From Bolinopsis microptera (taxonomy: Eukaryota; Ctenophora; Tentaculata; Lobata; Bolinopsidae), in NCBI RefSeq assembly GCF_026151205.1, contig NC_087080.1:8895720-8955719 (forward strand): DNA of 60,000 nt, read 5' to 3'. Below the pieces are notes generated by a model. It saw only the letters and a program-made list of their open reading frames with translations, was not told the DNA's origin and ran no database searches. Below, piece by piece: positions 45,693 through 57,515 of this stretch. Position 1 is the stretch's first letter. Each line of letters begins with the position of its first letter. A program made the translations under genes and the position numbers.

Positions 45693-46501
45693 ACAGTATT
45701 ATATATATTGTTATATAACAGTATATATATACTGTTATATAACAGTATATATACTGTTATTATATATACTGTTATTTCGTTATATAGTGAAACAAATTTT
45801 TTTTAGTGAAACAAATTTAAAATTTTATCCTTTATTTTACAATCATAGTATAATAATATTTATAAGCCTCCGTTTTGAAAGTTTTAAATTTTAATACATT
45901 CACATTTCTATTTAAAATTCAATTTTATGTACAATAAATTAAATCAAGTGATGCAATTGGCAGAGCACAATCGTAAATCCTGAGCAATAGATATCATCTA
46001 TCCCTCGTAGCTCTTCTCCTCAGGTATCAGGTTGAAGGAGACATTGGATATAGGGGCAGTCCATGCCTTCTTTGCCTTTCCACGTACACCTCTAACTGTT
46101 ACTAGCACACTCCTCATTATATCCATGCTCAGGCGTGTCCTGATGTTACACATCACCTGGCTGTAGTCCTCCTTTGTCTTGGTGGCTATCAACACAGCAA
46201 GTCTCCTTATGAAACGCTTGGCCTCCGGTGCCATTCCTCCTGTAGTGGTAAATACAAGGGGGACGAATGACCCTTTCTCCAATTGTAGCACTCGGTTCAT
46301 GTACTGGTTCTTTTTCTCATTCTCGTGCAGAGTGTAGAGCTGTGGCATGGTCTTTCCTTGATATGTAGGCGATTTAGGACTGAAAATGCGCACATTAAAG
46401 AAAGTCCTCTCAAATGTGCTCCACACTCCTCTTGCTGATATATCAAGCCTGGCCTTATCAGCATTGTTTCCCTTTTGTTGGAAGTTGGCCGATTCTATAG
46501 G
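45693..46501 (-). mobile_element. 5'-truncated retroelement insertion with 16-bp target duplication
   Basis: TTGTCATCCCGAAATA occurs at 45677-45692 and 46502-46517, bounding 809 bases. On the minus strand the insert begins in mid-frame (ARLDISARGVWSTFERTFF), continues through KGSFVPLVFTTTGGM and IRTRLSMDIMRSVLVTVRG, and stops at 45998. A 3' UTR follows, and it ends in a palindromic TATATACTGTTATATAACAG microsatellite (about 45693-45780). Truncated 5' end, target duplication and simple-repeat tail fit a non-LTR element. It landed next to the CR1-like LINE 5' end. Confidence 0.8.
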
Positions 46502-46761
46502 TTGTCATCCCGAAATATCCTTGATCTGTATATATTTTCTTAAACACTTAGTCTGGGTCCCTAAGTAACCGTTCACGAGTAAATTGAAAACAACGCTAAA
46601 ATGTTTCCATCCTCCAAGTTCCTAATCAGAAATTAACTTTCAACTTTTACGGTTCACTAATCAGACCACTTAGAGACTAAAAATGTTCTTTAAGATGTTA
46701 TATCTTTAAAATATGTACACAAAGTGAACATATTCATCATAAGCAGTCACTCGTTCCACAG

Positions 46762-47004
46762 TCACTCTCGTTCCTGTACACAAGAATGAAGAAGGACCAG
46801 TTGTTGAAGCTTACTGCTTCACAAAGTATTGCTATGGTGACACCTATTACTGCCTGTGTCCCCGTTTATAAGAATGAAGCGAATCTATTATCCTCCTGCA
46901 GGACGACACACTCCCATGAATTCCATCTCACAGAAATTCTTGAACACATGATCCTGAAGCAAGACCTGGGTAGAAAAGTTGCAGAATCAGATCTACCTTT
47001 ATGA
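46762..47004 (+). CDS. Terminal exon of an unrecognised gene just upstream of HRD1
   Basis: From the acceptor TTCCACAG, 80 codons run to a TGA: SLSFLYTRMKKDQLLKLTAS, later AMVTPITACVPVYKNEANLL and LTEILEHMILKQDLGRKVAE. An internal ATG lies at 46786. AATAAA (47005-47010) begins directly after the stop, giving almost no 3' UTR before the signal. The acceptor is itself part of a short tandem repeat (CAGTCACTCGTTC, then CAGTCACTCTCGTTCC). Upstream exons were not found; the LINE insertions lie on that side. HRD1 begins 245 bases on. Confidence 0.5.
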   Translation, partial: SLSFLYTRMKKDQLLKLTASQSIAMVTPITACVPVYKNEANLLSSCRTTHSHEFHLTEILEHMILKQDLGRKVAESDLPL

Positions 47005-47249
47005 AATAAAGACTCATACCTTATTCTAGAAACAACTTTTGATAAGAGTTATGGTCTTTATGTTATGGTTTTTTCGGTACAAAGGCTGTGTTTTTTCGGT
47101 ACAAAGGCTGTGTGGCAACTGTTCTTTCACTGCATTTATGATTTCAGCATATAGTAGTTAGCTACACCTTATTCATATTTGAATTAGCTATTAATACCTT
47201 ATTTAATTAAACAAGTTTTCTACAAGTTCTAACTCCATTATCTTACAGA

Positions 47250-50200
47250 ATGAATAAAGCAGCATTGATTGCTGCTGGATCAAGTCTAGCAGCATCATGT
47301 GTTATTTACAATGTGTGGCAGCAGAAACAACAGTTTTACCCCACAGTTGTGCACATAAGCAAGAGCTCCTCGTGCATGGCAGTATTCTACATCCAAGCAT
47401 TTTCAGTTGTATATTTATTTGCCCACATATTCAGGTTAGTAAATTTAATCGAAAATATCTCATGTCTTGCAAACTGGTCTATTAATTCATCTAAATTTTG
47501 TATTTGTAGCTGATTGTATTATATATATATATTATCTCCTCAGGAAAATATTTTTCGGTTCTCTGAGAGCAGCAGAGACCGAACATCTGATTGAGCGCAG
47601 CTGGTATGCTCTCACTGAAACATGTCTTGCATTTACTGTATTCCGGTTAGTTAGTTGCTTACATCTTACTGCCGTTTAATATCAATGTTTCTAGAATATT
47701 TATGAAACTGTGGAACTCTGTTGAAATTGATAAGGCATGTTTTAATATCAAGAAATTTCACCAGGCTGTCATGTAATTTATGTCTGTATAAACTATAAAT
47801 TTATGCAACTAATTTGTAACTCTGTTTCAGGGATGATTTGAGTCCAAGTTTCATAGCTCAGTTTGCTGTCCTGCTGTTCTTGAAAGCATTTCACTGGCTG
47901 CTGGAGGACAGGATCGATTACATGGAACGAAGTCCTGTCATTGGATTCTTCTTCCATCTCAGGGCGCTCACTTTGATGAGTATTTTAGCTGTGTGTGATG
48001 CTTTCCTCCTTTCTTATGCAGGTTTGTCGTTTGTTTCAGTTATTTGGTTTCTTAATTAGATGCTATAATTAACTTTTTCCAGTAAATTATACTGTTCTGA
48101 TCAAAATCTCAAACTCAGGGTGCTAATGTGACATTCAAATAATTGTCGTCTAATTTTATCCCTAGTTGCTGCTTTGAGTTTTCATTATAGAGATTTTACT
48201 ACAAATGGTATCAGCGAACTATTAGTATTAAATCTCTCCTCAGCAAACTATTTAACCTCTCCTCAGCAAACTATTTAACCTCTCCTCAGCAAACTATTTA
48301 ACCTCTCCTCAGCAAACTATTTAACCTCTCCTCAGCAAACTATTTAACCTCTCCTCAGCAAACTATTTAACCTCTAGCTCTCCTCAGCAAACTATTTAAC
48401 CTCTAGCTCTCCTCAGCAAACTATTTAACCTCTAGCTCTCCTCAGCAAACTATTTAACCTCTCCTCAGCAAACTATTTAACCTCTAGCTCTCCTCAGCAA
48501 ACTATTTAACCTCTAGCTCTCCTCAGCACATGTTACCCTACAAAAGGGAGCCTCAGTACACCTGGTGTTTGGGTTCGAGTACGCAGTTCTGTTGCTCTTA
48601 GTGGCTACTATCCTTGTCAAGTACATCTTGCATCTCATTGACCTGAGACATGAGAACCAGTGGCCTAACAAGACCATCTACCTGCTCTACACTGAGCTGG
48701 TAATTGGAGCTGTCAAGGTACGTGAACTAACCAATTACTATTGAATTACTAACCAATTACTAACCAATTACTAACCAATTACTAACCAATTGCTAACCAA
48801 TTACATCGTGACGTCATTTGATCTGTGCTTTGTTAACTGTGGTCACTACGTTAGGCTGTACACATTAGAATACACACCAAGTGTTCTATGTAAAGAACGA
48901 ATGTATACTACAGACTGTGATTATGTGTATAGCTTTGTGTAAATGTACTCTTGCTCTAGATAAGAAAAGCTAGCTAGATGTTTGTGCATTATTAGTTCAG
49001 ACCTTGAAAAAGATCTCTTATTGATTCTTATGGTGACTATCAAATAGAACACTACATAGTATCTCACATAATTCTGTTCCACAAATAGTTTGCAAACAGA
49101 AAAATAAACAGAAATTTATTGTTTCACTGCACAATTAATGTAACATTCTCCCAGGTTCTAATGTACGCGATGTTTGTAACAATAATGATACGAGTCCACA
49201 CTTTCCCGCTCTTTGTGATCCGGCCCATGTACCTGGCACTGCGCCAGTTCCAGAAGACCCTAGTGGATGTTATCAAGAGTCGTAAAGCTACCTACAATAT
49301 GAGGGAGAGGTACCCTGACGCTACCCCGGAAGAGATCAGTAACGGGGACAGCACGTGTATTATCTGTAGGGAGGTAGGAACAACCTCTTTAGAGCTTTAG
49401 ATGTAGTGAATTTAAAAAACATTATTTAGATTTATTATTTATTTGTTGTACTACTCCGTTGCGATATTATAATCACTATTTCTCTGAAGATATAACTTTT
49501 TAATAAAAGGTACGTAATTGCCGTATTTATTCACAGTGCAAAAGAACGCATAATATCATGCAGTACTTGCTAAAACTGGATCTTCAAGTTTTAAAAGCTG
49601 TGTTGTTGCGTATTGTACACTACTATTATAGTAAAAACTATTGTACACTACTTGCTAGTACTATTTACAGGCTACACCAATTAGCCTCCCTCGTAATTAC
49701 AAAGTAGCAACATTACTGAGTACTAAGTACATTCTTTACAACCGTGCAAGTACATATTTACATCCTCGCAATAATATTAGCACCTCGCTACTATTTCAAT
49801 ACGGCATTGCTAGAGAGGCCGTTACAGTATCATGAGCAATTTTAGCATGTTCCACAGATTACAAACGTGATATAACGTGTATAAGATTAAAGATTCTAAA
49901 TAATAAATGAAAATATAATCTCTTTCGTCCCTATCTGGTCGCTATTTCGGGAACCGGAACTTTAGCTCTGCAAAAAAACAGCTCACCACTAGAATAACCA
50001 GAATGGTGCTCTCCAATTTAAAGACGGAACTGGAACCATTCCAATTTTGACGGAGTAGTATACTACATATTAATGTACCTTAATGCCCCTAAATAGTAAA
50101 TATGACTGGTTGCTCAGGCAGGGGTAGCGAGTGTCTTTACAGTTTAACCTTATTACATAGCAAGATATTCAGTCTTCTGTTTAGAGTAACTGTAGGAGTA

Positions 50201-53200
50201 GAAGTTACACTTCCCACTCATATTCATCAAATTGTCACACACATAATTTTAATGACCAACAACCGCTAAGTTCGACCACAATTTGAAACTCAATACTACA
50301 CTTACATCCATCTGATCTCGTTGACAGTTTAACGACACATTTCCATTACTACAGGAAATGACAGCGGCTAAGAAGTTACCGTGTGGTCACATATTTCACC
50401 TGGAATGCTTGCGGAGCTGGTTGCTGCGACAGCAGACGTGCCCGACGTGCCGTATTGATATTTTGCAGCAGCAACAACAGCAAGCGAACCAACAAAATCC
50501 CCCTCCCAGAAACAACGCCCCGCCCGCGCCAGGTACCACACAATTACACAACTAATTTTATAATTTGTTAAATACAGAACTAATTGCAGCGCATTTGTCA
50601 AATATCCGTTGAGAACTTTTTGTCAGTATCAAATTTAATGTTCTTATTTTTTTCAGGTTTTCAGGGACATGCGCACCCACCTCCTCCTCCTCCGATATTC
50701 ACCTGGGAGAACAATAATAATAACAACAATAACGCTAATAATAATAACGCTAACAATAATAACGCTAACAATAATAACGCTAATGCTAATAACAATAATG
50801 CTGGACCTAGTGGAGCAACTCCCAGGATCTACTTACCGACCTCCAGCTCACAACCTAGCGGCAGTTTTACTTTATCAGGTAAAATAAGTTAATTTTGTAT
50901 TGATTTAAACACAAATCATGTTCTAACATGGATGTTACGGGTTTCCCCAACCATATAGCTGTATAGTGCAGTCAAATTCTGCTCTACTTGTTCCTACCCT
51001 AATCAGTCCGAAGATTTTTCCAGCCCAAACATTCTTAGTCGTTAATGATTAAAATTCAAGTCTCCTAGTTCTATAATTCTGTATTATTTGACGAAAGTTT
51101 CTAATCCTCCAGGTTTCGCAATGCCGCCTCCTCCACCATCACTTCACACACTCAGCGAGGAGGAATTAAAAGCCTTCGAGGGTAGTACCCGCCAAGCTAT
51201 CGAGAACAGACTTCTTATTCTGAGAAACGTTCAGGTAATATCAGTTGCTAATCAGTTTCATTTAAACGATGAAAAGTATTAGGATGGTACGAGACGTGAG
51301 CGTAAATCAAATATTCTGAAATATATAATCCTACTATTGATTTCAGATGCTGATGGAGGCGATCCAGGGGCAGATGCAGCTTTACAACAGTGTTGCTGGT
51401 CCCTTCCCAGCATCTACCTTCGTCTCCTTCTCTACACCTCCAGGTACACCAGACTAGCTCAGATGAGAGCGGGGGGGGGGGGGACCGGGTTGGCAATAAT
51501 GTGAACATTCCATCAGTAGGGCCCCCTAAAGTTATCTGCAAAATTACAAATGACAATGATACCCAGCGTTCATTAGTCTTGCGGTAGTGAAAGTAGCACT
51601 ACCACTGCGCTATTGTATATATCTTGATCTGGCATGAAGTAGAAGTAGAAGTGCCGGTTACTGTACCCTGGAAATTGAATTGAATCAAACTGTAAACTAA
51701 TTTCTCTGCCCTTGATACCGGTTTAAACAGGTTTTCTTCAATCACTTTTGTGATTTACCGTGGGCTGTGGCCGGAAGTCCCCACTTCACGGCACCTCAGC
51801 TTTTCTTATCTCTGCTTATCGAAAATATCCCCAAATTTATAATATATGTGCTGCATTGTGTATATTTTATTGTGTGTATTGTGAATATCCGAAAAGGCTT
51901 TGCCTCCATTTTTAACCAAATACTTCATCATATATCCGTATTTTTCTTTTGTTTCATACAGTGGCACTTTTAACCTTATATTCAAGTAATTTTAAACTCA
52001 GTCCTAATCAGAGTCAAGTAGGATAATACTCCTTACCAGATTATCCTGGCTCGATTATAATCTGGTAGGGGATTCCAACAGGATCTAAGTTCGTTGTTTG
52101 ACTGTTCCACTGTCTCCAGGTGCAGCTGCTCAACCCTCAACCACACCAGCAGCCCCACCAGCTACACCAGCAGCCCCACCAGCTACTGATCCTCCAGCTA
52201 CACCTTATAAAGTGGTTATTGGTGATAAGGAGGAGGTGTTTGGATCTAAAGGAGAATGTGAGTTTTAAAAAGCTTATTATTATCTACTTTTTGTTCTCGT
52301 TTTGGTTAGTAAAGTATGTTTTTAATTTAATTTGTTTAATTCAACCAAACGGTTCTACTGCGGTAGTACTGGGCTACAGTCAACTCTCATTTAGCTGTGA
52401 TTTATCAAAGTCCCCAAATATCGGCAGGTACTATAAATAGTACTTGCGTAGTACTACGCAGGTACTATTTAACCTTGCAACCACTGGGGATTCTCAAAAC
52501 TAGTCAAATTTGGCACCAAAATTATATTATTGATAACCACAAACCCTGCCCTATCAACTAATGATTCCCAAGAATTCTCTTGAACCGTTTATAGATTTTT
52601 ATAGTGGCTTGTAAATTTTGCTAAGTGACCCCGTCTTCCATGTCCTTATATAGCATTATAAGCCGTAAAGCACACATTGACGGACTCTTGATCTTGATTA
52701 ACATCTTGTATTCCACTTTTGACGAGATGTCTGCGGTTTAGTTCCCCTTAATGATGTGTATAATATTTGGTAAGCTCGGATCATGTTTTGCTCCGGTGAT
52801 GCTGTTGACAACTTTACTGAGACACTTTCTGGTGTTGTGTAGGAATGTGCAGAATGTGGAGACCATCATATCTCATTATATAGGTATTTAACTGATAGTT
52901 AATAGAATATAGTATGTTCAATTTCTTGAATATTTTGACCCACCCATCCTCTTTGCGGTACTAACCGTTTTTTCGGATAATAATTCTCAATAACTGTTGA
53001 GAAATCAAGGTACTAACTGTGTCTTGGTATATAAAATAAGATACCCACCCAAAAATTGCTTTAAACAGCACATTAAACACGACTTTTTAGTTTTAAAAGG
53101 ATCCGATATTGAATGTAAACAATAAAACTAACAGTTGAGATATCTATGCTTAATTCTTTAATTAAATACAGATTATACTATGCTAGCGGGCTGAAAAATT

Positions 53201-56200
53201 CTGGGCCTTTATAGTAGCAGGCTGCACGTGCCTGCTGTAGCAAAAAGAGCCCGCCGGTGGATATAAAGCTGTTTTAGTGTATACGACTCGCATGGATACA
53301 ACCTTTCAAAAGATCATTATATTGGTGGTGATGGTATGTACTGAAACATGTTTGTACTACATTACACATCATCCAAGAACCAGTAATTGAAATACATTTA
53401 TAATAAATTAAACACTGCACCTTCTCAAGTGAAAAAGTCAACAGGCCACTTTTTAAAATTATACAAAAGATCAATCACATACCCTTATTTACTAACTGTT
53501 TTTGGGTAAATTAGACCTAAGACCCACAAATTAGACCTAAAACCCACTACGTCCTTACTCCTTGTGCACCGCCCCACTGGAGTAAGAGGTAACCTTTGCG
53601 TTCCAAGTGTAACTGATACACTTGGCGTTGCTATAGTAATCTAATGAGAGCAGGTTCGCAGAATGCTGCGCTCTTATTGGCTAGTGAAAGGTCCACGGCC
53701 TCTCCTCATTGGGTGATAGACATTTGTCACCTTCACACTAATCTAATTTGTGCCTCATGGGATAGCAGTCGTCCTGGTGTTAATGTCGTTTTGCAACGTG
53801 TTCCTTATCCAGTACGCCGGTTTTGTCTTTATTGTGCCCGTTTGCCAGGAGTATCATATTATACATTCAGTAAATAGTGCATTTTATAATTGAATTAGCA
53901 ATTGAGACGCTAAACTGACTAATAGAAACAACCTCGTCTCGTTTAAAAAATATTAAATCCCTTAGAGTAATTATCGTATTAGTTCAAAACGTTCAATTTT
54001 GCTAATTTGCTATTCAAATACATATATTAACACATTTTGTCTCTCACATCGTAACCAGGCATTTGATAATATTGAAAACTGCTCAAATATTTTAAATATT
54101 ATCACAAATATTAATACGATCACCTCCTGGCGTGCTCATATTCCTGATCGGCTAAAATGTTCTGGTAAAAACAAATAAAATTCCAATTCCTATTTCTATA
54201 GCAAGTTTTACATCGGTTATGTTCAGTGTAAGCATGTTTCCCTCTCATGGCCCACATCTAAACCTTGTCTCTTCTGGCCTCTAGGCTCTAGACCCATCTC
54301 AACCTTGTTTCTCCTGGCCTCTAGACCCATCACACCCTTGTCTCTCCTGGCCTCTGTAACCATCACGCCCTTGTCTCTCCTGGCCTCTAGACCCATCACA
54401 CCCTTGTCTCTCCTGGCCTCTAGACCCATCTCAACCTTGTCTCTCCTGGCCTCTAGACCCATCACACCCTTGTCTCTCCTGGCCTCTAGATCCATCACAC
54501 CCTTGTCTCTCCTGGCCTCTAGACCCATCACACCCTTGTCTCTCCTGGCCTCTAGACCCATCATACCCTTGCCTCTCCTGGCCTCTAGACCCATCACACC
54601 CTTGTCTCTCCTGGCCTCTAGACCCATCTCACCCTTGTCTCTCCTGGCCTCTAGACCCATCACACCCTTGCCTCTCCTGGCCTCTAGACCCATCACACCC
54701 TTGTCTCTCCTGGCCTCTAGACCCATCACACCCTTGTCTCTCCTGGCCTCTAGGCCCATCACACCCTTGTCTCTCCTGGCCTCTAGACCCATCACACCCT
54801 TGTCTCTCCTGGCCTCTAGACCCATCACACCCTTGTCTCTCCTGGCCTCTAGACCCATCACGCCCTTGTTTCCTTGTTGCTATGTCTGCCAAACTGGTTC
54901 CTAGATTCACTTTCCTTCCTGACCGAGCTCCAATCTATATCCCTTCTCTTAGCCTTGCCCCTCCGATGGGGCGGCAGTTTCGGGACTAGATACGCTCCAA
55001 TGATAACCAGAGTAAATAACCCGATCTGTAAGAGGAATATGGGGTGTTGTGCTATCACCTCCAGCTCCTGCCCGGTATTCTGTCTGGAGATAGCTTCCTT
55101 GATGGTGTGGTAAAGTCCCTGTGTGGTGAACGCTAGCAGAATCAGAGCTAACATTATGGTGGGTACTATCCGAGACAGCTCCATTCTCTCTCTCTCTCTT
55201 CTTCAGATTGGTGGTGAACTGCTACTGATGTGCTTTTGAGAACAGTTTGTGAAGTGGTCCTCAGATCGTGTCCCCAATGCAACTGTAGCGAGAGTAAAAA
55301 AGTTGAGGAAACTAAAAAAAAACTAAATATTCTACACGTAAAAACCCTGCCCATGAATTTGGAACTCTACTCAAAAGACGAATTCATTGACATCGGATAC
55401 ATAACAAAGTTTAGCAATATAAGCAGATAAGTCAGTAAAAAGGGGACTATTTTAAATTAGGATAGTTTGCACCCTCTTCTCTGATCATTAAAAGTTCATT
55501 TATGGTGGTTATATCCCAATTATGTAGTGACACCGGTGCTGGAAGTAATGTAGCATATCCTCTATCACCTTGTCACTAGGTTCACTGTCGCTGGCTCATT
55601 ACCGCTAATCTTGACTCTTGAGATACATCGTCTTTTTCCTCGACTGCAGAGAAATGTCTCTTGAAAAGGAGGGATCCGTCCAGCAGTACACTAATTAACT
55701 GATGTATCTAAATCACAAATAATACAGACTCATCATTATATATCATTTACTTGTGTCAATTAGTATTATACACTCAGCCTTTTCTTATCATCTACATTCT
55801 AGAATACTGAATAGGAAGTCTCTTCCTCCTTTATACTTATCTACCAAATCAATTAGGAAAAAACTTAAATTAATATACCTCCAACCATCGACCAGCTCGA
55901 ATGTAACTTGAAGAAAGTCAGGTACACACACGCCTAACAAAGATTATAATAATATAAGACCCCTCTTCTAATTGGCAATTACTTTGTAATCATCCGGCTA
56001 TTAGAAATATCTAAGTTAGATAAGTACGACATTTAAAAAACCTCGAACGTTCAATAATTTGATTTATTTTATAACTTTAAACCAGAATTCACGGTAAAAC
56101 CACTTGATGGCCTGCTCTGAGAGTCAAGTAACCACTAATAGTAACCTTAGTAACCGCTAATAGTCTGCGGATGGGGAGATGATTGCCTCAATTAGACGAA

Positions 56201-57457
56201 CAGTTACTCTCAAAGTTTGGCAAACTCTCAGTTCTGTTACCAGTGAAAGCAGGATTAATGAACGAATAGTGTGACATTGGGTTCTCAACCATGGAAATTT
56301 AAAAGTCTCTACATGCTGTTCTTTCTGGCTCCATATGCTAGTTAGGGGTCTGAGGTATCCGAAAAATCATGTTTTGGGTACCCAAAGTGTTCTGGGTGCC
56401 AGGAATGAGGTTATTAAAGCGGCGAAAATGACCGGTTTTGGACTATTTATGAGCTTTTTTGCCCATTTTCATGAGATAAAGAATCAGGAAAGCTGCTCTA
56501 GATGATTGCAATGGTTGATACCAATGAGGATACGCCCAACACACATAAATATTCGTGATATATGTGATTTTAATGAGGAAAATATGATCTCAGGGCCCAT
56601 TTTATACCAAAATTTGCCAAAACCATTCGCACTTGTCAAAGCTTCCTCATTTTAGACACATTTAATGATTATTATGGTATCTAACTTATGGTGGATCTGA
56701 TAGGAGTATGTCTTAGCTTCATTTTAAGCCATCAATGAGCATGCTGGTGTGTATGAAAGTACTTTAATCCTCCCGTCCATTGATCATATAGTCTGGGCCA
56801 TGCGCGCGCGCGCGCGCTTGTTACAAGCATGAATTTTCTCCCTCAGTATCTATCTAAAGCTTTTAAAGACATGATTAGAATGCTATCCTACTCAGCACAT
56901 GAGTGCTACAGGATGGTGAAAGAATTTCCATGAAAAATCATTAAATGTGGAAGATATGAGGTCATATGTGTGTGCGCGCGCGCGCGCGCGCGCGCTTGTT
57001 ACAAACTTGACATCCTCAGAACTTTCACATTTACTGAGATTTTGTTTCAAACTTAATTGAACCTGAACCGAAATTGCCAGAGGAAACAGATAGTGTAACT
57101 CAGAAAGACCACAAATGGATAGTTTGTGAGATATTGAGGTTATACTCCTAAAAATTTACAATGATGTCACACCAGAAAACCCCTATTTTTGGTATATTTA
57201 ACCTCATATCTCGAACGCGCAGTACTGGATTGAGCTAAACTTGGTCAGGTTTTGTAGCCCTGACTATCCTCGATCATATGGAACAGGAATAAAACTGTTT
57301 AGATGTTATATCTTAATTATATTAGGCACTTAGTTCTGAAAAGTGAGAATGTCATTAATACTGCTTTCACTGTTACATGTTATGACATTAGGTGGCCAGC
57401 TTTAGACGTTTAAGTGGTAATAAGAGTCGTGCTGAGATATTGGTATGAGGCTATGTT

Positions 57458-57515
<58 letters not shown>

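Noticed and set aside
53644-53877. 77-codon plus-strand frame in the HRD1 last intron
   Set aside because: No family match, no splice context; phase of HRD1 joins exons 10 and 11 without it.
54223-54904. Repetitive frames [11 protein letters not shown] and [11 protein letters not shown]
   Set aside because: Products of the 33-bp minisatellite, open on both strands.
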